NCBI RefSeq assembly: GCF_900176345.1
Contig: NZ_FWXU01000005.1
Span: 1-64,000, forward strand
Origin: Rhizobium sp. RU36D
GTDB taxonomy: Bacteria; Pseudomonadota; Alphaproteobacteria; Rhizobiales; Rhizobiaceae
Direction of reading: 5' to 3'
Length of the DNA stretch: 64,000 nt
Positions 18,221-27,377 of this stretch are shown one piece after another; position 1 is the first letter of the stretch, and every line of letters begins with the position of its first letter. The position numbers were made by a program, and so were the translations under genes. The notes beneath the pieces are model-generated. The model saw only the letters and a list, made by a program, of their open reading frames with translations, did no database searches and was not told the DNA's origin.

Positions 18221-19237
18221 GTGCCCAGGCAGATGAAAGTACTGAATTCCGCGGACGTTGCCAAAGCTGCGGCCAAACTCAAGATCGGGTTTGTGCTGTC
18301 GCGGTCGTTTACGCTGTCGGCTTTCGCGCTGTTTGTCGATACGCTGCGGCTGGCCAGCGACGAACTGGATAAATCAGGCCGCGTGCGCGCCGATTGGCAG
18401 GTTCTGGGCAGCACCCGGCATCTCATTCAGTCCAGTTGCGGGGTGCAGGTGGCGCCAACCTCGGATTTCCTGCCGCCGGAGGAGTTCGACTATATCGTGG
18501 TGGTTGGTGGATTGCTGACCGTCGAGCGGCCGGTCGACGACATCACCATTCGCTATCTGCGCCAGGCCGCAGCCAAGGGCGTGCCGCTGATCGGTCTCTG
18601 CACGGGCACCTTCATTCTTGCCGAGGCAGGCCTGATGAAGGGGCATCGTGCCTGCGTCAGCTGGTTGCACTACCAGGCCTATCGCGACCGCTTTCCCGAC
18701 CATCCCGTGCGCGCCGACCGCTTGTTCCATTTCGACCGCAAGCTCGGCTCTTGCGCCGGCGGCAGCAGCGCAGCTGACATGGCGGCGTTCCTCGTGCGGC
18801 GTAATATCAACCGGGATGCGGAGCGCAATGCGCTGGAAGTGCTGCAGATCGACCGAGCGCGAGCCGCGACCGATATCCAGTCCCGCCGGCCGCTTGTCGA
18901 TGAGGTGGACGATGCGCGCATCCAAGCGGCCATCATTACCATGGAGCAACACATGGAAGAGGCCGTTTCGATCGAGGAACTGGCCCGCAGCGTCGGCCTG
19001 TCTCGGCGCCAACTGGAGCGCATTTTCATTGCCAAGACCGGCATGTCACCGGCCAATGCCTATAACAAGCTCAGGCTCAAGAAGGCGCGCGCCTTGTTGC
19101 TGCAATCCAAGGCGCCGCTGATCGATGTGGCGCTCGATGTCGGCTTCGCCAGCGCCGCCCACTTCTCCCGCGCCTTCAAGCGCATCTATGGCATCACGCC
19201 CTCGCAACTGCGGACCGGCGCGCCGTCCCAGAGCTGA
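18221..19237 (+). CDS. GATase1-like/AraC family transcriptional regulator (GlxA type)
   Basis: This 338-residue regulator has an N-terminal DJ-1/PfpI-like domain (about 20-190) with the nucleophile-elbow phrase G-L-C-T-G-T-F-I-L-A-E-A-G, and a C-terminal double helix-turn-helix (about 230-330) ending D-V-G-F-A-S-A-A-H-F-S-R-A-F-K-R-I-Y-G. The start is a GTG at 18221 or an ATG at 18233. It is divergent from lanM (183-base gap) and 23 bases from the end of the SMP-30 gene, so it might regulate either neighbour or neither. GlxA-type regulators usually respond to nitrogenous metabolites such as choline derivatives. Confidence 0.88.
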   Translation: MPRQMKVLNSADVAKAAAKLKIGFVLSRSFTLSAFALFVDTLRLASDELDKSGRVRADWQVLGSTRHLIQSSCGVQVAPTSDFLPPEEFDYIVVVGGLLTVERPVDDITIRYLRQAAAKGVPLIGLCTGTFILAEAGLMKGHRACVSWLHYQAYRDRFPDHPVRADRLFHFDRKLGSCAGGSSAADMAAFLVRRNINRDAERNALEVLQIDRARAATDIQSRRPLVDEVDDARIQAAIITMEQHMEEAVSIEELARSVGLSRRQLERIFIAKTGMSPANAYNKLRLKKARALLLQSKAPLIDVALDVGFASAAHFSRAFKRIYGITPSQLRTGAPSQS

Positions 19238-19260
19238 AAAACAGGTGTGACGAGGCCTGT

Positions 19261-20175
19261 TTATGGGACTTGCGCGCCCGTGGCCGTGACATAGATGGCA
19301 TAGAGCGAGCGCGTCGCGGTGATGAACAGCCGGTTGCGACGAGGTCCGCCGAAGGTCAGATTGGCCACCGTCTGCGGCACCAGGATCTTGCCGAGCAGCG
19401 TGCCATCCGGCGCAAAGCAGTGCACGCCGTCTGCCGCGCTCGACCAGACATTGCCTGACGTATCAACGCGCATGCCATCGGGTATACCCTTGTCGATGGT
19501 CGCGAAGACGCGGCTGTTCTCCAGCCTTTTTCCGTCGAGGATATCGAAGACCCTGATGTGGCGCGGCGCTTCGGGCGCGTGGCTCGCGCCAGAATCGGCG
19601 ACATAAAGCAGAGTCTCGTCGGGCGAAAAGGCAAGGCCGTTCGGCTGCAGGAAATCGTTGACCAGCATATCCAGCGCGCCAGTTTCGGGATCGAGCCGGT
19701 AGACATTGCGCGTTGCCTGCTCCTGGGGTGACTTGTAGCCCTCGTAGTCGGACAGGATGCCGTAGGACGGATCGGTGAACCAGACGCTGCCATCGGAGCG
19801 GACGATCACGTCGTTGGGCGAGTTCAGGCGCTTGCCGCCATAGCTCTCGGCCAGGACAGTGATGGCGCCATCAGGTTCGGTGCGCGTCACGCGCCGCAGA
19901 CCGTGTTCACAGGAAACAAGGCGTCCCTGCCGGTCGCGGGTATTGCCATTGGTGAAATTGGACGGGCTGCGAAAGACCGAGACCCCACCGCCATCGACCC
20001 AGCGCAACATGCGTTGGTTGGGAATGTCGCTCCAGACCAGCTGGTTTGCATCCCCGAACCAGACGGGACCTTCGGCCCAGCGGCAGCCGGAATAGAGCTC
20101 ATCCAGGGCGGCGCTGCCGATGATCAGCTGTTGAAAGCGGGGATCGTGGATCTCGTAGAGGGGATTGCCCGACAT
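19261..20175 (-). CDS. SMP-30/gluconolactonase-like hydrolase
   Basis: This 304-residue six-bladed beta-propeller shows the family repeats: W-A-E-G-P-V-W at residue 33 (metal-binding Glu), L-V-W-S-D-I-P-N, R-L-N-S-P-N-D-V (Asn), W-F-T-D-P-S-Y-G, L-Q-P-N-G-L-A-F-S-P-D and Y-V-A-D-S-G. Such enzymes hydrolyse sugar lactones to aldonic acids in the presence of a divalent metal. It is the last gene of the minus-strand sugar-import operon, 15 bases after the second permease, so an imported sugar is probably oxidised to a lactone before this step. Confidence 0.9.
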   Translation of the reverse strand: MSGNPLYEIHDPRFQQLIIGSAALDELYSGCRWAEGPVWFGDANQLVWSDIPNQRMLRWVDGGGVSVFRSPSNFTNGNTRDRQGRLVSCEHGLRRVTRTEPDGAITVLAESYGGKRLNSPNDVIVRSDGSVWFTDPSYGILSDYEGYKSPQEQATRNVYRLDPETGALDMLVNDFLQPNGLAFSPDETLLYVADSGASHAPEAPRHIRVFDILDGKRLENSRVFATIDKGIPDGMRVDTSGNVWSSAADGVHCFAPDGTLLGKILVPQTVANLTFGGPRRNRLFITATRSLYAIYVTATGAQVP

Positions 20176-20190
20176 GGGTTCTGGTCCTGG

Positions 20191-21132
20191 TTAACGTTTG
20201 CCGACCGGGCGCCCGCCCGCCAGCATGATCACGGCGATGATGATGAGACCTGTGAGGATCAACCGCACGCCGGCGCCGAACCCATAGGTGTTGAGCATGG
20301 AAACGACAAGGAACATGAAGAGCGATGCGCCCCAGATGCCCGGCACATTGGAATCTCCGCCGGCGACCGCCGTGCCGCCGATGACGACGACGGCGATGGA
20401 CATCAGGAGATATTCCGACCCCATGTTGAGTGCGGCGCCACCGGAAAAGCTCGCCAGCAGATAGCCGCAGATCGAGGCAAGGACAGCGCAGAGCACATAG
20501 GTGGCGATGCGCGCGCCGTCGATCGGGATGCCGGCCATGCGCGCAGCGCGGATGCTCTGGCCGGTGGCGGCAATGGAGCGACCATAGACCGTCTTGTGCA
20601 GCAGAACCCAGGCACCCGCCGACAGCAGGAGGGCAATGATCGCAACATTCGGGATGCCCGCCGTGCTCGATGTCGTGAAATCGGCAAGCACCGGCGGCGG
20701 CTTGATGCGCAGGCCCCGGTTGGTCCAGATCGCCGAGGATTGCACGATGAAGCTCATCGACAGGGTGGCGATGATCGGCGGAATGCGCAGCAGCTTGATC
20801 AGGGCATAGTTGCCGATGCCGATCGCCACACCGATGGCGATGGCGATTAGCAGGCCGGGCAAGACCATGCTGTCTTCGACATTCATGACCTTCAGCGCGA
20901 TGGTACCGGCAAGCGTCATCGTCGCGGGAACGGAGAGATCGATATTGCCAGGTCCGAGCGTGATGACCATCATCTGTCCGATGCCGACGATCACGGAAAA
21001 GGCGGCGAAGGTCAGCGTGGCCTGGGCAAGGCCGCCCATTCCGGTGCCGCCGGTGAACAGGGTCGTCGTGGCGAACACCAGGGCTGTGGCGATGAAAGAC
21101 CAGATCCAGGGTTTTCTCAGCAGTGCGGTCAT
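20191..21132 (-). CDS. Sugar ABC transporter permease (RbsC type), second
   Basis: This 313-residue permease starts M-T-A-L-L-R-K-P-W-I-W. It has about eight to ten hydrophobic segments and the family phrase G-P-G-N-I-D-L-S-V-P-A-T-M-T-L near residue 65, followed by the G-x-x-A-A-R-x-A-G-I-P-I-D cytoplasmic element. A larger open frame running to 22260 is only a shadow of the previous gene; the ATG at 21132 overlaps that gene's stop by four bases. It pairs with the other permease as the channel for a ribose/xylose-type (CUT2) importer. Confidence 0.91.
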   Translation of the reverse strand: MTALLRKPWIWSFIATALVFATTTLFTGGTGMGGLAQATLTFAAFSVIVGIGQMMVITLGPGNIDLSVPATMTLAGTIALKVMNVEDSMVLPGLLIAIAIGVAIGIGNYALIKLLRIPPIIATLSMSFIVQSSAIWTNRGLRIKPPPVLADFTTSSTAGIPNVAIIALLLSAGAWVLLHKTVYGRSIAATGQSIRAARMAGIPIDGARIATYVLCAVLASICGYLLASFSGGAALNMGSEYLLMSIAVVVIGGTAVAGGDSNVPGIWGASLFMFLVVSMLNTYGFGAGVRLILTGLIIIAVIMLAGGRPVGKR

Positions 21133-22076
21133 CGGCGCGACCTCCGGCCTTCCATTCGGTTGAGAAAGAGCCGAAGCGCTAGCACGATGATAAGGATCGC
21201 CCCCTGTGCACCGATCTGCCAGTCCGGCGAAATGCGCAGGAAGGACAGGAAGGAGCCGGCCAGCGTCAGCGTCAGCGCGCCGATCACGGCGCCAATCGGC
21301 GATACGCGCCCGCCGACAAATTCCCCGCCGCCGAGGATGACGCCGGCGATCGACAGCAGCGTGTAGCGCAGAGCGATATTGGCATCCGCCGATGTCGTCA
21401 GCCCCACCAGTGCCATGCCTGACAGCACGGCAAAGAAGCCGGCCAGCGCATAGATGGCAGCACGGGCGCCGATGATGGACCAGCCGGCGCGTTCGACCGA
21501 ACGGGCATTGCCACCCACACCGCGCAGAACGACGCCGAAGGATGAGCGCATGATCAGAAAATGGGCGATGAGGGCTATCAAGATGCTGGCCGCAATCGCC
21601 ATCGGCATGACAGGCGGCTTCGAGGTCATGATCCAGCGAATCCAGGTGGGGGCTTGACCGCCGGGTGCTGGCAGGATCAGCACCGCAAGCCCGCCCCAGA
21701 CGAAGCTCATGCCCAGCGTGACCACGATCGACGGCAGGTCGCGCACATGGATCAGCACCCCGATGGCGGCGTAAACGGCAATGGCCGCGGACAGTATGAT
21801 CACGCCAAGCGCCGGGGATGTCTGCAGGAAGGTCGCGGTGACGCAGGCAACGAAACTGACGAAGGTTCCCATCGACAAGTCGAGGTCGTTGACGGTCATG
21901 ATCAGCATCTGCGCGATCGTTGCCAGCGCGATCGGGACGGCAAGATTGAACAGCAGGTTGAGGCCGGTATAGCTCATCGCCCGGGGCTGGAGGTAGAAGA
22001 CGGCGCAGAGCAGCACCGCCAGCGACAGGGCGGGCACCAGGAGGCGGATCGTATCGGCGGACAGATATTTCTTCAT
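21129..22076 (-). CDS. Sugar ABC transporter permease (RbsC type), first
   Basis: This 315-residue integral membrane protein has N-terminal K-K-Y-L-S-A-D and then alternating hydrophobic segments. The family motif T-V-N-D-L-D-L-S-M-G-T-F-V-S lies at about residue 60, and G-G-N-A-R-S-V-E-R-A-G-W lies in the cytoplasmic loop that meets the ATPase. It overlaps both its neighbours by four bases, giving a fully coupled ATPase-permease-permease block. The two non-identical permeases suggest a heterodimeric channel. Confidence 0.91.
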   Translation of the reverse strand: MKKYLSADTIRLLVPALSLAVLLCAVFYLQPRAMSYTGLNLLFNLAVPIALATIAQMLIMTVNDLDLSMGTFVSFVACVTATFLQTSPALGVIILSAAIAVYAAIGVLIHVRDLPSIVVTLGMSFVWGGLAVLILPAPGGQAPTWIRWIMTSKPPVMPMAIAASILIALIAHFLIMRSSFGVVLRGVGGNARSVERAGWSIIGARAAIYALAGFFAVLSGMALVGLTTSADANIALRYTLLSIAGVILGGGEFVGGRVSPIGAVIGALTLTLAGSFLSFLRISPDWQIGAQGAILIIVLALRLFLNRMEGRRSRR

Positions 22077-23560
22077 GCGGCAGCCTCCTTGAAGGAGGCC
22101 GCGAGGATGTTTTCCTCCGATATGGCCTCGCCCTGCAGTTCCGCGACGATTGCGCCGTTGTTGAAAACATAGACCCGGTCGCAGAGGCAGACTTCATCCA
22201 TCTCCGTCGAATACCAGATGAAGGTGCGCCCCTGGTCGGCCTCGGCGCGCAGGATGCCATAGACCTCTTGCTTGGTGCCGATATCGACGCCGCGCATCGG
22301 GTCGTCCATCAGGATGACGGGCGCCCGGCTGGCCAGCGCGCGGGCGAAAAGCACCTTTTGCTGGTTGCCGCCCGATAGCGAGAGGATCGGGTTTTCCATG
22401 TCAGGCGTACGAATTTCGATGCGCTGCCGCCAGGATTGGCCCAGCGCCGCCTCCCGTTTTTCATCCAGCAGACCTGATTTTGTGAGGTCGGGCAGAATGG
22501 CGATGCTCATGTTTTTCAGAATGCTCCACAGCGGAAAGACGCCGTTCACGCTGCGGTCGCCCGCCACGAACATCACCTCTGGATTGCCTGGCCGCAGCCA
22601 GTTGCCGCTTCGGGATTCGTAAAGTCTCACCAGCATGTCGGTCTGGCCATGACCGCCGAGACCGGCAAAGCCGATGATCTCGCCCTTGCGCGCCGCAAAG
22701 GGCAGGCCGCGTCCGTGGATCGCCGGGGCGGACAGAATGGGCGCGGCATCGGCTCTCGCGGTCGCCGGCTTTGCCGCACGCTTTTCCTTGACGACACTGC
22801 CCATGGCCTCGATCAGGCTGTGCTCCGTGAATTCTGCGGCTGGGCGCTCGGCAACCACGCGACCATCTTTCATCACGACGATGCGGTCGGCAATGCCGAG
22901 AATCTCGCTCAGAATGTGGGAAATGAAGATGATCGAGCCACCGGAGGCCACAAATTTCCGCACATAGCTCAGAAGCTGCCCGGCAAGCCGTGCATCCAGC
23001 GAGGAAGTCGGTTCATCCAGGATGACCAGCCGCAATGGCTGGCCGATTTCGCAGAAGGTTGTGGCGATCTCCACCATCTGCCGTTCGGCAATCGAGAGAT
23101 TGCCGACATGCTCGCCGCTCTCGATGCCGTGGCCGGGAAAAATCTCATCCAGCTTGCGGCTGATGATGTCAGCGCCGCGTTTGCGCCAGCCCCAGCCGGA
23201 AAGCGAGCGATGCATGACGCGGGTATTTTCGACCACCGTCAGATTGGGGCAGAGGGATAGTTCCTGGAACACGCAGCGTATGCCGTTGTCGCGCGCGGCC
23301 TTGATGCCCTGTGCGGAGGTTTCGCCGGACCCGAAGATCACGGCGCCCTCATGCGGCGCAAGCCCGCCATTGATGACATTGACGATGGTGGATTTTCCGG
23401 CGCCGTTATGGCCGACAAGGCCGACACACTCGCCCGGCCTGATCGAAAGCGTCACGCCATCCAATGCGCGCACCGCGCCGAAGCTGACCTTTGCTCCGGC
23501 AACCCTGACCACGGTTTCCGTGCTACGCGCTTCACTCATGTGCTTCGTGTCCTGATGCAA
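22073..23560 (-). CDS. Sugar ABC transporter ATP-binding protein, tandem domain (RbsA type)
   Basis: This 495-residue protein has two ATPase domains. The first has Walker A G-H-N-G-A-G-K-S-T, signature L-S-I-A-E-R-Q and Walker B V-I-L-D-E-P-T-S-S-L-D. The second has the usual degenerate Walker A of CUT2 ATPases (G-L-G-G-H-G-Q-T-D) with signature L-S-G-G-N-Q-Q-K. Its Walker B reads L-M-D-D-P-M-R-G-V-D, with Asp in place of the catalytic Glu, so the second site probably does not hydrolyse ATP. It energises the two downstream permeases. Confidence 0.93.
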   Translation of the reverse strand: MHQDTKHMSEARSTETVVRVAGAKVSFGAVRALDGVTLSIRPGECVGLVGHNGAGKSTIVNVINGGLAPHEGAVIFGSGETSAQGIKAARDNGIRCVFQELSLCPNLTVVENTRVMHRSLSGWGWRKRGADIISRKLDEIFPGHGIESGEHVGNLSIAERQMVEIATTFCEIGQPLRLVILDEPTSSLDARLAGQLLSYVRKFVASGGSIIFISHILSEILGIADRIVVMKDGRVVAERPAAEFTEHSLIEAMGSVVKEKRAAKPATARADAAPILSAPAIHGRGLPFAARKGEIIGFAGLGGHGQTDMLVRLYESRSGNWLRPGNPEVMFVAGDRSVNGVFPLWSILKNMSIAILPDLTKSGLLDEKREAALGQSWRQRIEIRTPDMENPILSLSGGNQQKVLFARALASRAPVILMDDPMRGVDIGTKQEVYGILRAEADQGRTFIWYSTEMDEVCLCDRVYVFNNGAIVAELQGEAISEENILAASFKEAAA

Positions 23561-23587
23561 TTAAAGCACGGTTGTCCTGTCTCCCCT

Positions 23588-23621
23588 GCCCCGCCCGGCG
23601 GTGTCGCCGGACGGAACGGGG
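23588..23621 (-). terminator. Intercistronic hairpin between sugar-binding protein and ATPase genes
   Basis: CCGGCG (23595-23600) and CGCCGG (23605-23610) form a tight stem with a GTGT loop, flanked by CCCCG/CGGGG (23589-23593 with 23617-23621). It has no T-run. Hairpins at this place in importer operons commonly stabilise or partly terminate the binding-protein message so that it is made in excess. That role is inferred from position. Confidence 0.45.
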
Positions 23622-23640
23622 AGGAACGGGATGGACCGCG

Positions 23641-24657
23641 TTACTTCGCCGAAGCGATCACCTTCTGCGCGTCTTCCAGGGAATATTCGACATTGGCGAC
23701 GCCGCCGGCCTGGGTGTTCGCGAGGTTGGCTTCGAGATTGTCCTGGTCGATCCGCAGGAACGGCACCACGAGGTCCTTCTTCACTTCCTTGCCGTCGAGG
23801 ATCTGCTGGGCAACCCAGAAGGCGAGCGTCGACACGCCGGGCGCGATCGAGACCGACATGGTCTCATACTTGTTGGCGTCCTTCTGCTCTTTCCACCACT
23901 TCAGTTCGTCCTCGCGATTGCCCATGACGATCACGGGCATCGGGCGCTTGGCGGCGGCGATCGCCTGGGCGGCGCCATAGCCGTCACCACCCTGGGTAAC
24001 CACGCCGACGATTTCCGGCAGGCTGGGCAGAATGCCGGCGACTGCCTTCTGTGCGACGTCCTGCGCCCAGTCGCCATGGACGGAACCGACGATCTTGAAC
24101 TGCGGGAACTGCTTCACGCCTTCATGAATGCCGGCCGAAATCTCGTCATCGACGAAGACGCCGGCAAGGCCGCGAATTTCCAGGAGATTGCCGCCCTGCG
24201 GCAGCTTCTTGGAGAGATACTCAACCTGGCTGCGGCCCATTTCCTTGAAATCGACGGCGATGCGCCAGGCGCAGGGTTCGGTGACGATGCCGTCGAAGGA
24301 AACGACGGTGATGCCGGCGTCGCAGGCTTCCTTGATCGCACCGTTGAGGGCCGTCGGCGAGGCGGCATTGACGACGATAGCGTCATAGCCCTGCAGGATC
24401 ATGTTCTGGATCTGTGCGGCCTGTTCGGTCGCCTGGTTTTCAGCGGTCGTGAAGGCATCGGCGGCTGCGACCTTGCCGTCCTTGACGGCGGCGCCGGTCA
24501 CCTTTTCCCAGCTGGTCAACATGGCCTGACGCCAGGAGTTGCCGGCATAATTGTTCGACAGTGCGATTTTCTTGCCCGAGGTATCCGCCTGGGCAGTCAT
24601 CGGCACGGCGGCAAGGCAAAGCGCTGCCGTCGCCAGAAGCAGTCTGGTCATTTTCAT
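23641..24657 (-). CDS. Sugar ABC transporter substrate-binding protein (RbsB-like)
   Basis: This 338-residue periplasmic protein has a classical signal peptide (M-K-M-T-R-L-L-L-A-T-A-A-L-C-L-A-A-V, cut near A-Q-A-D). The mature part has the type I periplasmic fold of CUT2 systems: I-A-L-S-N-N-Y-A-G-N-S-W-R near the start, A-I-V-V-N-A-A-S-P-T-A-L-N in the middle and S-F-D-G-I-V. It is the first gene of the operon that ends with the SMP-30 lactonase. The ligand is probably a pentose or related polyol, but the binding residues do not settle this. Confidence 0.92.
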   Translation of the reverse strand: MKMTRLLLATAALCLAAVPMTAQADTSGKKIALSNNYAGNSWRQAMLTSWEKVTGAAVKDGKVAAADAFTTAENQATEQAAQIQNMILQGYDAIVVNAASPTALNGAIKEACDAGITVVSFDGIVTEPCAWRIAVDFKEMGRSQVEYLSKKLPQGGNLLEIRGLAGVFVDDEISAGIHEGVKQFPQFKIVGSVHGDWAQDVAQKAVAGILPSLPEIVGVVTQGGDGYGAAQAIAAAKRPMPVIVMGNREDELKWWKEQKDANKYETMSVSIAPGVSTLAFWVAQQILDGKEVKKDLVVPFLRIDQDNLEANLANTQAGGVANVEYSLEDAQKVIASAK

Positions 24658-24928
24658 GGTCTCTCTCCCTTTAGCCGGTCTTCCCGGGACCGGTTCCTCT
24701 TTTCAAGCCGCCCGGTTGCCGGACGAAACTGAAACTCCCTTGCCGAGCACCTCTCTCGACGGCATCAAGGATGGAATAGAATGCGGTGCCTGTATAGGCT
24801 TGCTGCGGCAGCGCGATTGCGCGATCTACACAATATCGTGCGGGATCTCGCAAGACGCGGTCCGCGGCGGGCTTATTCTATGGCTGGATCGGTGCCGATA
24901 GGAGCGGCGCCGAGGGAGGACGGACTTC

Positions 24929-26173
24929 ATGCTCAAGATGGCGCCGACGGCGCTGCTCGATCACTATCTCGGTATCTCGCGCCTGCTGGCAGGTCAGCTC
25001 GATTTCCGCTCGGCCATCAAGGCGGTCGGCGCGGAGGTATCACACATCATCCCGCATGACCATCTCGATGTCTGCATCACCATGGTCAACGGTAAATACC
25101 ATACCGCCTATGAGACCGGGCTCGACACCGCCTGGGGTGAACATGCGCCGGCGCTGGTTGCCAATAGCCCCATCCGCTCGCTGCTTTGGGGCGAGGTGCA
25201 ATCCATGCTGACGGCCGATGCCCAGGTGGATCCGCGCTTCCATTTCGAGAATGCCTTCACCCGCCCGATCTTTGAACATAACCTCCGAAGCCGGATTCAT
25301 GTGCCGCTCAAGGTCGAGGGCGAGGTGATCGGGGCGCTCAGCTGCTCGTCCCACCGGATCGACTTCTACACCGCCGAAGACGTTGCCAATGCGCATTCGG
25401 TTGCCGATCTTCTATCACCCTATTTCTTTGCCTTGCGGGCAGCGGATCAGGCCAAGCAGTCTGCCATCGTTGAGGCGGAGGCGCGGGCCCGTGAAGAGGG
25501 GCTGCGGCTTGGCGCGCTGAACCTGACGGAAGCGCTGGAACGCGAGCGCCAGCGCATCGGCATGGACCTGCACGACCAGACGCTGGCTGACCTGACCCGG
25601 CTGTCGCGCAGGCTGGACCGCCTGATGCAGGAAGGCGAGGTGGGCGGCGAGGCGTTGGAGCCCTTGGCGCGCAGCCTGCAGCACTGCATGCAGGACCTGC
25701 GGGAGATCATCGAGGAAGCCAAGCCGTCTGTTCTGCAACTCTTCGGCTTTTCGCAGGCCGTCGAAAACCATCTCGACCGGTCGGTGCGCGACAACGGCTC
25801 GCAGATCCGCTGGCAGTTGATCGATGATACCGATGGGCTGATCGACAGCCTGGACAAGACGGTTCGGATCGCGCTGTTTCGCATCGCGCAGGAAGCGATC
25901 AACAACGCCGTGCGCCATGCTCAAGCCAGCGAAATCGAGGTACGCATGAGGACGGGTGCTGTGGGTATCGCCATCGAGGTTTGCGACGATGGCCGCGGCA
26001 TGGCAAAGCCAAACCGCCACAGCGGCGGTGGCATCGACAACATGATGACGCGCGCACGATTGATATCGGCCAAGTTCACCATCGGCCCATGCCGGGATGG
26101 CCATGGCACGCTGGTGAAAGTGCAATTGCCGCGCGGCGCGGCCAAACCCAAAATGCCCGGAGAATCCGCATGA
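24929..26173 (+). CDS. GAF-domain sensor histidine kinase (NarL/LuxR-partner type)
   Basis: This 414-residue soluble kinase has no membrane helix. An N-terminal GAF-like domain (about 15-165) is followed by a coiled region, the HisKA_3 box R-I-G-M-D-L-H-D-Q-T-L-A-D-L (phospho-acceptor His near residue 217), an N-box R-I-A-Q-E-A-I-N-N-A-V-R-H-A and the ATP lid C-D-D-G-R-G-M. It probably senses a small cytosolic ligand. It is divergent from the sugar-binding protein gene (271-base gap), which suggests that the pair controls the importer. The stop overlaps the regulator's start by four bases. Confidence 0.9.
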   Translation: MLKMAPTALLDHYLGISRLLAGQLDFRSAIKAVGAEVSHIIPHDHLDVCITMVNGKYHTAYETGLDTAWGEHAPALVANSPIRSLLWGEVQSMLTADAQVDPRFHFENAFTRPIFEHNLRSRIHVPLKVEGEVIGALSCSSHRIDFYTAEDVANAHSVADLLSPYFFALRAADQAKQSAIVEAEARAREEGLRLGALNLTEALERERQRIGMDLHDQTLADLTRLSRRLDRLMQEGEVGGEALEPLARSLQHCMQDLREIIEEAKPSVLQLFGFSQAVENHLDRSVRDNGSQIRWQLIDDTDGLIDSLDKTVRIALFRIAQEAINNAVRHAQASEIEVRMRTGAVGIAIEVCDDGRGMAKPNRHSGGGIDNMMTRARLISAKFTIGPCRDGHGTLVKVQLPRGAAKPKMPGESA

Positions 26174-26892
26174 AGGTCCTGATTGTCGAAGACGACCCCT
26201 TGCACCGCTCCTACCTGCATGAGGCCGTTTGCGCCGCCCTGCCGGAATGCGACACGGTGATCGAGGCCGGCAATGGCACCGATGGCGAACGGCTGGCGCG
26301 TGACCACAAGTCGGCGCATGTGGTGATGGACCTGCAGATGAACGCCCGCAATGGCATCGAGGCGGCCCGGACCATCTGGAAGGAGCGGCCCGATACCCGC
26401 ATTCTGTTCTGGTCCAACTACTCGGATGAGGCCTATGTGCGCGGCGTCTCCCGCATCGTTCCGGACGGAGCCGCCTATGGCTATGTGCTGAAATCGGCCT
26501 CGGACGAACGGCTGAAACTCGCCCTGCGCAGTATTTTCGTGGAGGCGCAATGCGTGATCGACCGCGAAGTGCGCGGCATGCAGCAGAAGAGCTTGGGCCA
26601 GGTCAACGGCTTCAGCGATACCGAATACGAGATTCTGGTGGATATTGCGCTTGGGCTGACCGACCGGGCCATTGCGCGCCGTCGTGGCCTCTCGCTTCGC
26701 AGCGTCCAGAACCGGCTGCAGCATCTCTACGAAAAGCTCGATGTCTACCAGATGTCGTCCGACGATCACGACGATGGCCGCTTCAACCTGCGCGCCCGCG
26801 CCGTCACTGTGGCGCTGCTGCGCAAGCTTTTGAACTACAGCGCCCTGGAGCGGGCGGAGGCGGAACTGGCGGACTGGCTGAAGTCGCATTGA
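26170..26892 (+). CDS. Response regulator with receiver and C-terminal HTH domains
   Basis: This 240-residue partner of the preceding kinase begins M-K-V-L-I-V-E-D-D. The receiver domain has the acidic pair, a phospho-acceptor Asp54 in V-V-M-D-L-Q-M and Lys in Y-V-L-K-S-A. The output domain (about 145-200) has the LuxR-type pattern L-T-D-R-A-I-A-R-R-R-G-L-S-L-R-S-V-Q-N-R-L-Q-H-L-Y-E-K-L, with an acidic insertion D-D-H-D-D. The ATG at 26170 overlaps the kinase stop; an upstream in-frame start would add an unconserved Arg-rich tail. Confidence 0.88.
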   Translation: MKVLIVEDDPLHRSYLHEAVCAALPECDTVIEAGNGTDGERLARDHKSAHVVMDLQMNARNGIEAARTIWKERPDTRILFWSNYSDEAYVRGVSRIVPDGAAYGYVLKSASDERLKLALRSIFVEAQCVIDREVRGMQQKSLGQVNGFSDTEYEILVDIALGLTDRAIARRRGLSLRSVQNRLQHLYEKLDVYQMSSDDHDDGRFNLRARAVTVALLRKLLNYSALERAEAELADWLKSH

Positions 26893-26979
26893 GCGGGGCG
26901 ACCCTGCAATTCTTAAGGAGATGTTACCATAGCCTTGCATCATCTGCATGGGTGGCGTGACGCATTGGCGCTGTTACTC

Positions 26980-26991
26980 ATGCCTAGGCAT
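26980..26991 (+). promoter_or_regulatory. 12-bp palindrome upstream of the DUF1127 gene
   Basis: ATGCCTAGGCAT is a perfect palindrome 80 bases before the DUF1127 start, in a 178-base intergenic region that must hold the promoter. It may be an operator. I cannot name a regulator, and one 12-bp palindrome can arise by chance. Confidence 0.25.
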
Positions 26992-27070
26992 CTCTATATC
27001 AGGGTCATCGAAACGACGCCGGGGCCAACAAGGTTGCTGACGTCAGACAGACCTCAGAAAGGGGATCATC

Positions 27071-27217
27071 ATGAACGTAGCACGCTCTTTCAACAACTGG
27101 CTCAAGTATCGTCAGACCGTCAGCGAACTCGGCCGCATGAGCAGCCGCGAGTTGCAGGACCTGGGCATTAACAAGGCCGACATCCATCGCGTTGCCCGCG
27201 CTGCTGTTGCTCTGTAA
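27071..27217 (+). CDS. Small DUF1127 protein
   Basis: This 48-residue basic protein (M-N-V-A-R-S-F-N-N-W-L-K-Y-R-Q-T, then E-L-G-R-M-S-S-R-E-L-Q-D-L-G-I-N-K-A-D-I) has the DUF1127/YjiS pattern, with the D-L-G-I-x-R/K-x-D-I core intact. The ATG follows AAAGGGGATCATC. In Rhodobacter and rhizobia such proteins are linked to RNA turnover and stress or phosphate control, and their genes often precede CCUCCUCCC small RNAs, as here. It is followed by its own terminator-like hairpin. Confidence 0.88.
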   Translation: MNVARSFNNWLKYRQTVSELGRMSSRELQDLGINKADIHRVARAAVAL

Positions 27218-27247
27218 TCGGTCCGCTTCAGCCTTCGCAGTTCAAAA

Positions 27248-27276
27248 GCGCCTGCTCCTCGGAGCGGGCGTTTTGC
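27248..27276 (+). terminator. Rho-independent terminator after the DUF1127 gene
   Basis: CGCCTGCTCC (27249-27258) pairs with GGAGCGGGCG (27261-27270) with one G-U pair, and TTTT follows. It lies 31 bases after the DUF1127 stop and would separate, fully or partly, the mRNA from the small-RNA array downstream. Confidence 0.75.
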
Positions 27277-27377
27277 ATTTTGGCCGATGGAAATGGCCCA
27301 AAATTGATATGTGATTTTTGCATAACTGCACTGCAACAAAATGCCTATCAAATGCGCAGAATCAGTGTATAGTCATA

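Noticed and set aside
20191..22260. A 689-codon open frame on the minus strand covering two permease genes
   Set aside because: Only its last 313 codons read as a permease; the first part is out-of-frame sequence of the preceding permease, which has its own good frame and a four-base overlap.
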